DNA of 64,000 nucleotides, taken from the NCBI GenBank assembly GCA_028752905.1, contig JAQNBH010000002.1, positions 38,074,975 through 38,138,974 of the forward strand, in the 5' to 3' direction. Position numbers and translations under genes: made by a program. The notes below the pieces were generated by a model. That model was not told where the DNA came from and searched no databases. It worked only from the letters and a program-made list of their open reading frames with translations. The DNA is from Cladorhizidae sp. MBARI D1340-BT2. Lineage: Eukaryota; Porifera; Demospongiae; Poecilosclerida; Cladorhizidae. Positions 22,008 to 34,000 of the stretch are shown in pieces (position 1 is the stretch's first letter; each line of letters opens with the position of its first letter).

Positions 22008-22460
22008 CCTACCTCTCAATATGCACACATGGAGAGGGTCTGGGCAAACTGGCAGCATGACTTTGTGCTGCAGAATGCACAAAATCCATGGTGTTGCACT
22101 ACTCACATTTGGGCCCTATCAACAGAGTTAACATCAGGGGTAAAATATGAAATTAAAAATACCTCTACAGAATGCATACAGGTGAAAAGATATATAATTA
22201 TAGTTTTTTTATCTTTGCATAAACTCTCCTAGGTGAAAGTTACAGGAATTAAAACACAAATGATTTTTTCCTCCTTTTCCACACCTTTTTTTAGAGGAAA
22301 CAAACAATAACTTCAAATATATTCTCTCGCTTACCTAACAACATTAGAATCATATTTATGATGTTTTCTTCATCTTTAAGTTATGCTTTAACATTGTGAA
22401 CAGTACAAAAAAAATAACTTTGAAAAAATAAGGAATATGCAGATTATTTAAAAAAGGTGT
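22008..22460. other. Spacer between hAT and the motif-flanked gene
   Basis: AT-rich unique sequence with no convincing open frame or repeat. Confidence 0.5.
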
Positions 22461-22465
22461 CATGT

Positions 22466-22858
22466 AACTACTTGTAACTCCGTTACCAAAAAACATCTTT
22501 TTTTATTTTTTATGAAAAAACTGTTTGGAATAAAAATCTCCAAAAGAAAGCATAATTATACCAAGTTTATGGCAATGTGACTCAATCTTTAAATATTCAA
22601 AATTTCTATATACAACTTATTAGCAACTGCTTTCTGTAACTCCGTTACCAGTAACTAACTACTTGTAACTCCGTTACCAAAAAACATCTTTTTTTATTTT
22701 TTATGAAAAAACTGTTTGGAATAAAAATCTCAAGTTATCCAAAAGAAAGCATAATAATACCAAGTTTATGGCAATGTGACTCAATCTTTAAACATTCAAA
22801 ATTTCTACAACTTATTAGCAACTGGTTTCTGTAACTCCATTACCAGTAACGGAGTTAC
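22466..22858. repeat. 191-bp tandem duplication carrying the GTAACTCCGTTACC motif
   Basis: GTAACTCCGTTACC lies at 22474, 22636 and 22665, a one-base variant at 22831, and its reverse complement GTAACGGAGTTAC at 22846-22858. The stretch from 22474 is repeated almost unchanged from 22665 (191 bp). The motif itself is a near-palindrome (GTAAC, TCC, GTTAC). Three further copies lie right of the gene, at 25536, 25732 and 25907. The arrangement resembles subterminal binding sites of a DNA transposon. Confidence 0.8.
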
Positions 22859-23198
22859 AGTTGCTTTTAAACATTACTAGAACAAATAATGCTGTTTATT
22901 AACCTTTGAAGAAACCAAGTCAACCCTGAGACATGGTATTTCTGCAGTTAGGACCCAGTGACAGTCTATAATTGCATCCTGAGGTGCAGCTGCCTGATAA
23001 CAAGCCCTGCCTATGTAACCAAATATACATATCACACCACATACATGAAGTGTGATACATATCACACCATGATACTGCCACATGCTGACAGTCTGACCAT
23101 GGAGTGAATGAATATAAAAGGAACTTTTCTTTTCAGTAACAGTTCCATAGTGATTTCCAAGTCCTCAATAAATGTGAGAGTGCGTTGTGTTGTTCACC

Positions 23199-25262
23199 AT
23201 GGCATTCAGTGCTGCTGAAAAGCAACGTCGCTATCGTGAGCGAAGGAAAGCAGAGATGGGTGAGAAGGCATAGAAGCAGAAGGATGCAGAGAGGAAACGG
23301 CTAGCAACACAGCAGCAGTGAGGGAGAAGGAGTGACAGAAACTGAAGAGATGGAGAGCAGCCAAGAAAGAAAGCCAAACATCGCAGCAGGAGGCATACTC
23401 AGCACCATCCAGTCTGACTCGTGCAGTGAAGAGAGCACGTTTAGCATTGCCAAGATCACCCCGCAAGGTCCGGAAGGTGGTGCAGGTGCTACATTCTAAG
23501 TTCCATTCTGAGGCAGCAGGAGATCCAGACCCACAGACTGCACAGTCACTTCCCCACAACAGGCTACCAGATGAGATGAAGGGGCACATCCGAGGGTTTT
23601 ATCTTCGCAGTGACATCAGTTGGATGGCACCTGGATGCATTACAGTGGTTCGTGATGGGAAGAAAGTTCGAGAACAGCGCAGATACTTGATGATGACAAC
23701 AGCAGAAGCCCATGCCCTTTACCGACAGGAATTCTCAGAAGATGATGCTGGTATGACCACCTTCAGGGCCCAGCAGCCAGATGTGGTGCTTTGCAAGGAC
23801 AAGATGCCACACTCTGTCTGTGTATGCCAGTATCATGCCAACATAGAGACCATTTTGGACAGCCTGAAACACATACTACCTACAATCTCAGTAAGATATT
23901 CAGACCTGCTAAAGCTTGTGTGTTGTGATACTATCACAAGGAGGACTGTATGTTTGGCCTGTGTGATGTCTGCAAGGAGAAGATATCCTTTGACATTATT
24001 TCTGAGAACACCGAAGATGACCTGCTGGCTGAACCTGTGAAGTGGCTGGAATGGATGCGTAATGAGGATGGGCAATCAGAGAAAGCAGAGAAGGCTGGTA
24101 CAGTCGCAGATGCACTGACATCCCTGGCCCAGAAGCTACCGAACTTCAAGATCCACTGCTTCATTAAAAATAAGCAGTCATTAGCCTTCCATCATATGTA
24201 CACCACTCCAAGTGCAGTCCTGCAGGTAGACTTTAGCGAAAATGCGACCATCGTTGAGCAGGATGAGATCCAAGCAAGCCACTGGAACCACAAACAAGTG
24301 ACAGTTTTTACAGCAGTAGCCTGGACGAGAGAGAACACCACATCATATGCTGCTGTGTCAGACACCCTCTCCCATGACAAGTACACATCCGCGACCGTGC
24401 TGGAGGAAGTGATTGACAGGGTGCAGATGAAACAGTCCTCTCCACTAACAGAGGTCAATATATTCAGTGATGGTGCAGCACAGCATTTTAAGCAAAAGTA
24501 TATGTTCACTTTTGTCACTAGCCTTCTCCAAACCAAAGGCATCACCATCAACTGGCACTTTTTCGCCACTTCACATGGAAAGGGTGCAGTGGATGGAGTT
24601 GGTGGCTGTGTGAAGAGGGGTGTCCACAGTGATGACCAGACGCTATCTCGTGAAAGATGCACAGCAATATGCAGCCTGTGCCACTGAGCTCATCAAAGGA
24701 GTTGATATCTTATATGTCCCAGCTAAAAAAAAAAGGCCAAGCGACCAGCCCTTGATGAATTATGGGAGTCTGTAACAGCAGTTCCAGCTACCTTGAGTAT
24801 CCATTGTGTACGTACACTTGGCTTGGGGAGGGTGCTGGTGTCCAAGTATTCAGAGCAGACAGGAAAAGAACACCTGTTGCTCCAGCATCAGCCAATAGCA
24901 GTCTAGCCACTAGCAGCCAATCCTGCAAAGCAGTCACCTCCAGATGTCAACATTAGTGATATCAAGTCAGGAGGATTTGTGGCAATCATCATGGAGACAG
25001 AGAGAGGTCGCTCCTACTTGTACATCCGTAATATCCTGCATCAAATCTGATTTACTAGTGGTGAAGTTTCTGAGGAAGGTCGGCAATTCTGGTGTCTACA
25101 GGGACCCAGAGTGTGAGGATGCTAGCCAGGAGCCAATGAAGAAGGTTCTTTTCCTTTGCCCGGAGCCACATGTGAACATGGCTGGTTCTCGCCTTAGATA
25201 TATACATTTGAGTTCACAGATGCTCAGCATCAAATCATGTCCACATTTACCAGCAAGTAAAT
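23199..25262 (+). pseudogene. Decayed gene with an RNase H-like (DDE-type) core, class unknown
   Basis: The ATG at 23199 sits in a good context (CACCATGG) and begins MAFSAAEKQRRYRERRKAEM, a basic N-terminus. Stops at about 23271 and 23320 follow. The best part runs in two overlapping frames (to about 23935, then 23950-24640). It contains VDFSEN, IFSDGAAQHFKQKYMF and FFATSHGKGAVDGVGGCVKR, which I recall from a widespread, mostly uncharacterised family in animals. The spacing of acidic residues suggests an RNase H-like fold. Several Cys/His residues (CVCQYHANIE, FGLCDVCKE) may bind zinc. After further frame breaks near 24640 and 24725 (an A-run), a C-terminal piece at 25040-25230 includes VVKFLRKVGNSGVY. 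Motif copies on both sides suggest a DNA transposon, but it could be an old domesticated gene. A product is impossible as it stands. Confidence 0.6.
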
Positions 25263-26530
25263 AAAGAGGCATAGGCTCAACTACATGAGACTGTAACAGA
25301 CAAAGTCTAGAAAATAACAATAATGATGTAGTACGTATAATTATTATGATTTTCCCCATCTTTTGAATTCTTATCCTTGTTCTGCATTTGTAAATGGGAC
25401 AGGGCAACAATAACCTTGTTTCTAGGGATAATTAATATCCTATTAACAATTTAAATCATAGTTAATACATAGTATATATGCATTTAGACAGGTAGGCAAG
25501 GTGGATTTCTTGAGACATGTGGGTGTGAACATTCTGTAACTCCGTTACCGAACATCGGTCAAGTTAAATATTTTTCTGATAATGGAAAATGCAGTAATAG
25601 TCAGCATATTTGGTTCTGTAATGCTTAGATAAATGTAGAATAAAATGGTTCCTAATTTTAAAAAAATTTCAATAAGGAACAGGATATGGTGGGAGTTTGC
25701 GTATAGCGCCAAAAACAGACGTTAATTTCCAGTAACTCCGTTACCAGTCAAACTTTTGCTAATAATTGTGATATCGTTGATTATTTTAATTTTTGTGTAT
25801 AATAATTGTGATAAAAGTACTTATCAAGACCTACACATATATATAAAACTCTTGCCATTTCCTCTTATTTTGTGGAGCTATATATGCTCATTTATTAAGT
25901 GGAGTTGTAACTCCGTTACCGCATGATCAGGCCCATTTGCTACCTGCAACAGGGGCACCTTCTTCATGACTACATTTAATAACAACACTACTGCTATCCC
26001 ATAGCTTATGGTTGCTAAGGACATCTCTGATGGTTGCTAGAGATTAACTTGAAAACTCATTAAAAGACAGATCCTTCTCGTTGACCTATGACCTTGCACC
26101 TTATCCCTTGCTAAGGGTCAACTTGGGAAATGCTCTGTCAAGTTATGTTCATGCCACCTAATTAGGACTTTGACCTTTAACAGTTAATATGTTCACACAC
26201 ACACACAGACATTGAGGAGGTGATAATACATCTTAGTTGGTATGACTAGACTGCTGAGGTATTTCTTGAAGACGTCCACATACGACAGGTGAGCACACAC
26301 CAGAAATACTTTACACACGTCCCCTTGGTACACTTTGCTTGAGGTGGAGGTCCGTATGGGGAGGGAGGGGCACATTTCTCTGTGTGTATGTCAGCGTATA
26401 AGACTTGGGTGAAGAGGTGTGGTCAGTGTGTTACTATGTATATTATATATATATATGTATATATGTCCGAATGCAATGACTAAGGTTAGGTTTGGACAAT
26501 GACTAGGGTTAGGGCTTGGACAATGTCTGT
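25263..26530. other. Spacer with three GTAACTCCGTTACC copies and simple repeats
   Basis: Contains the motif at 25536-25549, 25732-25745 and 25907-25920, then unique sequence, a short CA run near 26195 and a TA-rich run near 26440-26465. Just before the next array a roughly 20-bp unit with GGACAATGACTAGGGTTAGG is partly repeated. No gene is seen. Confidence 0.7.
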
Positions 26531-28073
26531 GTGCTAGACACATGCTTAGCTACCAGCTGTGTGGTAGACACATGCTTAGCTACCAGCTGTGTGGTAGACA
26601 CATGCTTAGCTACCAGCTGTGTGGTAGACACATGCTTAGCTACCAGCTGTGTGGTAGACACATGCTTAGCCACCAGCTGTGTGGTAGACACATGCTTAGC
26701 CACCAGCTGTGTGGTAGACACATGCTTAGCCACCAGCTGTGTGGTAGACACATGCTTAGCCACCAGCTGTGTGGTAGACACATGCTTAGCTACCAGCTGT
26801 GTGGTAGACACATGCTTAGCTACCAGCTGTGTGGTAGACACATGCTTAGCTACCAGCTGTGTGGTAGACACATGCTTAGCCACCAGCTGTGTGGTAGACA
26901 CATGCTTAGCCACCAGCTGTGTGGTAGACACATGCTTAGCTACCAGCTGTGTGGTAGACACATGCTTAGCTACCAGCTGTGTGGTAGACACATGCTTAGC
27001 TACCAGCTGTGTGGTAGACACATGCTTAGCTACCAGCTGTGTGGTAGACACATGCTTAGCCACCAGCTGTGTGGTGGACACATGCTTAGCTACCAGCTGT
27101 GTGGTAGACACATGCTTAGCCACCAGCTGTGTGGTAGACACATGCTTAGCTACCAGCTGTGTGGTAGACACATGCTTAGCCACCAGCTGTGTGGTGGACA
27201 CATGCTTAGCTACCAGCTGTGTGGTAGACACATGCTTAGCCACCAGCTGTGTGGTAGACACATGCTTAGCCACCAGCTGTGTGGTAGACACATGCTTAGC
27301 CACCAGCTGTGTGGTAGACACATGCTTAGCTACCAGCTGTGTGGTAGACACATGCTTAGCCACCAGCTGTGTGGTAGACACATGCTTAGCCACCAGCTGT
27401 GTGGTAGACACATGCTTAGCTACCAGCTGTGTGGTAGACACATGCTTAGCCACCAGCTGTGTGGTAGACACATGCTTAGCCACCAGCTGTGTGGTAGACA
27501 CATGCTTAGCTACCAGCTGTGTGGTAGACACATGCTTAGCCACCAGCTGTGTGGTAGACACATGCTTAGCTACCAGCTGTGTGCTAGACACATGCTTAGC
27601 TACCAGCTGTGTGGTAGACACATGCTTAGCCACCAGCTGTGTGGTAGACACATGCTTAGCCACCAGCTGTGTGGTAGACACATGCTTAGCTACCAGCTGT
27701 GTGGTAGACACATGCTTAGCCACCAGCTGTGTGGTAGACACATGCTTAGCCACCAGCTGTGTGGTAGACACATGCTTAGCTACCAGCTGTGTGGTAGACA
27801 CATGCTTAGCTACCAGCTGTGTGGTAGACACATGCTTAGCTACCAGCTGTGTGGTAGACACATGCTTAGCTACCAGCTGTGTGGTAGACACATGCTTAGC
27901 TACCAGCTGTGTGGTAGACACATGCTTAGCCACCAGCTGTGTGGTAGACACATGCTTAGCCACCAGCTGTGTGGTAGACACATGCTTAGCTACCAGCTGT
28001 GTGGTAGACACATGCTTAGCCACCAGCTGTGTGGTGGACACATGCTTAGCTACCCGCTGTGTGGTAGACACAT
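26531..28073. repeat. 30-bp satellite, about 51 units
   Basis: Unit core GACACATGCTTAGCTACCAG, very uniform. The main variation is one T/C position (TAGCTACC or TAGCCACC) plus rare GGTGGACA and GTGCTAGA units. Because 30 is a multiple of three, frames of more than 500 codons stay open on both strands; they have no non-repeat content beyond a few codons and are not credited as genes. Confidence 0.97.
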
Positions 28074-31000
28074 GTAGCTGGTTGTAAGTAACCTTCTCTG
28101 GTGCTTCACCCAAACAAGTATTGCTAACAGCTGGTTGTAAGTAACCTTCTCTGGTGCTTCACCCAAACAAGTATTGCTAACAGCTGGTTGTAAGTAACCT
28201 TCTCTGGTGCTTCACCCAAACAAGTATTGCTAACAGCTGGTTGTAAGTAACCTTCTCTGGTGCTTCACCCAAACAAGTATTGCTAACAAGTAGCTGGTTG
28301 TAAGTAACCTTCTCTGGTGCTTCACCCAAACAAGTATTGCTAACAGCTGGTTGTAAGTAACCTTCTCTGGTGCTTCACCCAAACAAGTATTGCTAACAGC
28401 TGGTTGTAAGTAACCTTCTCTGGTGCTTCACCCAAACAAGTATTGCTAACAGCTGGTTGTAAGTAACCTTCTCTGGTGCTTCACCCAAACAAGTATTGCT
28501 AACAGCTGGTTGTAAGTAACCTTCTCTGGTGCTTCACCCAAACAAGTATTGCTAACAGCTGGTTGTAAGTAACCTTCTCTGGTGCTTCACCCAAACAAGT
28601 ATTGCTAACAAGTAGCTGGTTGTAAGTAACCTTCTCTGGTGCTTCACCCAAACAAGTATTGCTAACAGCTGGTTGTAAGTAACCTTCTCTGGTGCTTCAC
28701 CCAAACAAGTATTGCTAACAAGTAGCTGGTTGTAAGTAACCTTCTCTGGTGCTTCACCCAAACAAGTATTGCTAACAAGTAGCTGGTTGTAAGTAACCTT
28801 CTCTGGTGCTTCACCCAAACAAGTATTGCTAACAGCTGGTTGTAAGTAACCTTCTCTGGTGCTTCACCCAAACAAGTATTGCTAACAAGTAGCTGGTTGT
28901 AAGTAACCTTCTCTGGTGCTTCACCCAAACAAGTATTGCTAACAGCTGGTTGTAAGTAACCTTCTCTGGTGCTTCACCCAAACAAGTATTGCTAACAGCT
29001 GGTTGTAAGTAACCTTCTCTGGTGCTTCACCCAAACAAGTATTGCTAACAAGTAGCTGGTTGTAAGTAACCTTCTCTGGTGCTTCACCCAAACAAGTATT
29101 GCTAACAAGTAGCTGGTTGTAAGTAATCTTCTCTGGTGCTTCACCCAAACAAGTATTGCTAACAAGTAGCTGGTTGTAAGTAACCTTCTCTGGTGCTTCA
29201 CCCAAACAAGTATTGCTAACAAGTAGCTGGTTGTAAGTAACCTTCTCTGGTGCTTCACCCAAACAAGTATTGCTAACAAGTAGCTGGTTGTAAGTAACCT
29301 TCTCTGGTGCTTCACCCAAACAAGTATTGCTAACAAGTAGCTGGTTGTAAGTAACCTTCTCTGGTGCTTCACCCAAACAAGTATTGCTAACAGCTGGTTG
29401 TAAGTAACCTTCTCTGGTGCTTCACCCAAACAAGTATTGCTAACAAGTAGCTGGTTGTAAGTAACCTTCTCTGGTGCTTCACCCAAACAAGTATTGCTAA
29501 CAAGTAGCTGGTTGTAAGTAACCTTCTCTGGTGCTTCACCCAAACAAGTATTGCTAACAGCTTGTTGTAAGTAACCTTCTCTGGTGCTTCACCCAAACAA
29601 GTATTGCTAACAAGTAGCTGGTTGTAAGTAACCTTCTCTGGTGCTTCACCCAAACAAGTATTGCTAACAGCTGGTTGTAAGTAACCTTCTCTGGTGCTTC
29701 ACCCAAACAATTATTGCTAACAAGTAGCTGGTTGTAAGTAACCTTCTCTGGTGCTTCACCCAAACAAGTATTGCTAACAGCTGGTTGTAAGTAACCTTCT
29801 CTGGTGCTTCACCCAAACAAGTATTGCTAACAAGTAGCTGGTTGTAAGTAACCTTCTCTGGTGCTTCACCCAAACAAGTATTGCTAACAGCTGGTTGTAA
29901 GTAACCTTCTCTGGTGCTTCACCCAAACAAGTATTGCTAACAAGTAGCTGGTTGTAAGTAACCTTCTCTGGTGCTTCACCCAAACAAGTATTGCTAACAG
30001 CTGGTTGTAAGTAACCTTCTCTGGTGCTTCACCCAAACAAGTATTGCTAACAGCTGGTTGTAAGTAACCTTCTCTGGTGCTTCACCCAAACAAGTATTGC
30101 TAACAGCTGGTTGTAAGTAACCTTCTCTGGTGCTTCACCCAAACAAGTATTGCTAACAGCTGGTTGTAAGTAACCTTCTCTGGTGCTTCACCCAAACAAG
30201 TATTGCTAACAGCTGGTTGTAAGTAACCTTCTCTGGTGCTTCACCCAAACAAGTATTGCTAACAGCTGGTTGTAAGTAACCTTCTCTGGTGCTTCACCCA
30301 AACAAGTATTACTAACAGCTGGTTGTAAGTAACCTTCTCTGGTGCTTCACCCAAACAAGTATTGCTAACAGCTGGTTGTAAGTAACCTTCTCTGGTGCTT
30401 CACCCAAACAAGTATTGCTAACAAGTAGCTGGTTGTAAGTAACCTTCTCTGGTGCTTCACCCAAACAAGTATTGCTAACAGCTGGTTGTAAGTAACCTTC
30501 TCTGGTGCTTCACCCAAACAAGTATTGCTAACAGCTGGTTGTAAGTAACCTTCTCTGGTGCTTCACCCAAACAAGTATTGCTAACAAGTAGCTGGTTGTA
30601 AGTAACCTTCTCTGGTGCTTCACCCAAACAAGTATTGCTAACAGCTGGTTGTAAGTAACCTTCTCTGGTGCTTCACCCAAACAAGTATTGCTAACAGCTG
30701 GTTGTAAGTAACCTTCTCTGGTGCTTCACCCAAACAAGTATTGCTAACAGCTGGTTGTAAGTAACCTTCTCTGGTGCTTCACACAAACAAGTATTGCTAA
30801 CAAGTAGCTGGTTGTAAGTAACCTTCTCTGGTGCTTCACCCAAACAAGTATTGCTAACAAGTAGCTGGTTGTAAGTAACCTTCTCTGGTGCTTCACCCAA
30901 ACAAGTATTGCTAACAAGTAGCTGGTTGTAAGTAACCTTCTCTGGTGCTTCACCCAAACAAGTATTGCTAACAAGTAGCTGGTTGTAAGTAACCTTCTCT

Positions 31001-34000
31001 GGTGCTTCACCCAAACAAGTATTGCTAACAGCTGGTTGTAAGTAACCTTCTCTGGTGCTTCACCCAAACAAGTATTGCTAACAAGTAGCTGGTTGTAAGT
31101 AACCTTCTCTGGTGCTTCACCCAAACAAGTATTGCTAACAGCTGGTTGTAAGTAACCTTCTCTGGTGCTTCACCCAAACAAGTATTGCTAACAGCTGGTT
31201 GTAAGTAACCTTCTCTGGTGCTTCACCCAAACAAGTATTGCTAACAGCTGGTTGTAAGTAACCTTCTCTGGTGCTTCACCCAAACAAGTATTGCTAACAA
31301 GTAGCTGGTTGTAAGTAACCTTCTCTGGTGCTTCACCCAAACAAGTATTGCTAACAGCTGGTTGTAAGTAACCTTCTCTGGTGCTTCACCCAAACAAGTA
31401 TTGCTAACAGCTGGTTGTAAGTAACCTTCTCTGGTGCTTCACCCAAACAAGTATTGCTAACAGCTGGTTGTAAGTAACCTTCTCTGGTGCTTCACCCACA
31501 CAAGTATTGCTAACAGCTGGTTGTAAGTAACCTTCTCTGGTGCTTCACCCAAACAAGTATTGCTAACAAGTAGCTGGTTGTAAGTAACCTTCTCTGGTGC
31601 TTCACCCAAACAAGTATTGCTAACAGCTGGTTGTAAGTAACCTTCTCTGGTGCTTCACCCAAACAAGTATTGCTAACAAGTAGCTGGTTGTAAGTAACCT
31701 TCTCTGGTGCTTCACCCAAACAAGTATTGCTAACAGCTGGTTGTAAGTAACCTTCTCTGGTGCTTCACCCAAACAAGTATTGCTAACAAGTAGCTGGTTG
31801 TAAGTAACCTTCTCTGGTGCTTCACCCAAACAAGTATTGCTAACAGCTGGTTGTAAGTAACCTTCTCTGGTGCTTCACCCAAACAAGTATTGCTAACAAG
31901 TAGCTGGTTGTAAGTAACCTTCTCTGGTGCTTTACCCAAACAAGTATTGCTAACAGATGGTTGTAAGTAACCTTCTCTGGTGCTTCACCCAAACAAGTAT
32001 TGCTAACAGCTGGTTGTAAGTAACCTTCTCTGGTGCTTCACCCAAACAAGTATTGCTAACAGCTGGTTGTAAGTAACCTTCTCTGGTGCTTCACCCAAAC
32101 AAGTATTGCTAACAAGTAGCTGGTTGTAAGTAACCTTCTCTGGTGCTTCACCCAAACAAGTATTGCTAACAGCTGGTTGTAAGTAACCTTCTCTGGTGCT
32201 TCACCCAAACAAGTATTGCTAACAGCTGGTTGTAAGTAACCTTCTCTGGTGCTTCACCCAAACAAGTATTGCTAACAAGTAGCTGGTTGTAAGTAATCTT
32301 CTCTGGTGCTTCACCCAAACAAGTATTGCTAACAAGTAGCTGGTTGTAAGTAACCTTCTCTGGTGCTTCACCCAAACAAGTATTGCTAACAAGTAGCTGG
32401 TTGTAAGTAACCTTCTCTGGTGCTTCACCCAAACAAGTATTGCTAACAAGTAGCTGGTTGTAAGTAATCTTCTCTGGTGCTTCACCCAAACAAGTATTGC
32501 TAACAAGTAGCTGGTTGTAAGTAACCTTCTCTGGTGCTTCACCCAAACAAGTATTGCTAACAGCTGGTTGTAAGTAACCTTCTCTGGTGCTTCACCCAAA
32601 CAAGTATTGCTAACCAGTAGCTGGTTGTAAGTAACCTTCTCTGGTGCTTCACCCAAACAAGTATTGCTAACAAGTAGCTGGTTGTAAGTAACCTTCTCTG
32701 GTGCTTCACCCAAACAAGTATTGCTAACAGCTGGTTGTAAGTAACCTTCTCTGGTGCTTCACCCAAACAAGTATTGCTAACAAGTACATAGCTGGTTGTA
32801 AGTAACCTTCTCTGGTGCTTCACCCAAACAAGTATTGCTAACAGCTTGTTTTAAGTAACCTTCTCTGGTGCTTCACCCAAACAAGTATTGCTAACAAGTA
32901 GCTGGTTGTAAGTAACCTTCTCTGGTGCTTCACCCAAACAAGTATTGCTAACAGCTGGTTGTAAGTAACCTTCTCTGGTGCTTCACCCAAACAAGTATTG
33001 CTAACAAGTAGCTGGTTGTAAGTAACCTTCTCTGGTGCTTCACCCAAACAAGTATTGCTAACAGCTGGTTGTAAGTAACCTTCTCTGGTGCTTCACCCAA
33101 ACAAGTATTGCTAACAGCTGGTTGTAAGTAACCTTCTCTGGTGCTTCACCCAAACAAGTATTGCTAACAGCTGGTTGTAAGTAACCTTCTCTGGTGCTTC
33201 ACCCAAACAAGTATTGCTAACAGCTGGTTGTAAGTAACCTTCTCTGGTGCTTCACCCAAACAAGTATTGCTAACAGCTGGTTGTAAGTAACCTTCTCTGG
33301 TGCTTCACCCAAACAAGTATTGCTAACAGCTGTTGTAAGTAACCTTCTCTGGTGCTTCACCCAAACAAGTATTGCTAACAGCTGGTTGTAAGTAACCTTC
33401 TCTGGTGCTTCACCCAAACAAGTATTGCTAACAGCTGGTTGTAAGTAACCTTCTCTGGTACTTCACCCAAACAAGTATTGCTAACAGCTGGTTGTAAGTA
33501 ACCTTCTCTGGTGCTTCACCCAAACAAGTATGCTAACAAGTAGCTGGTTGTAAGTAACCTTCTCTGGTGCTTCACCCAAACAAGTATTGCTAACAGCTTG
33601 TTGTAAGTAACCTTCTCTGGTGCTTCACCCAAACAAGTATTGCTAACAAGTAGCTGGTTGTAAGTAACCTTCTCTGGTGCTTCACCCAAACAAGTATTGC
33701 TAACAGCTGGTTGTAAGTAACCTTCTCTGGTGCTTCACCCAAACAATTATTGCTAACAAGTAGCTGGTTGTAAGTAACCTTCTCTGGTGCTTCACCCAAA
33801 CAAGTATTGCTAACAGCTGGTTGTAAGTAACCTTCTCTGTGTGCTTCACCCAAACAAGTATTGCTAACAAGTAGCTGGTTGTAAGTAACCTTCTCTGGTG
33901 CTTCACCCAAACAAGTATTGCTAACAGCTGGTTGTAAGTAACCTTCTCTGGTGCTTCACCCAAACAAGTATTGCTAACAGCTGGTTGTAAGTAACCTTCT

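Noticed and set aside
21942..22232. 96-codon plus-strand frame across the hAT right end
   Set aside because: It crosses the terminal inverted repeat and flank, and has no domain-like content.
26495..26520. Telomere-like TAGGGTTAGGG
   Set aside because: Only about one and a half TTAGGG-type units, inside a short duplicated unit leading into the satellite.
26509..28113. Frames of over 500 codons in the 30-bp array
   Set aside because: Three long frames on two strands over the same DNA arise from a 30-bp unit without stops. No start context, no flanking domain.
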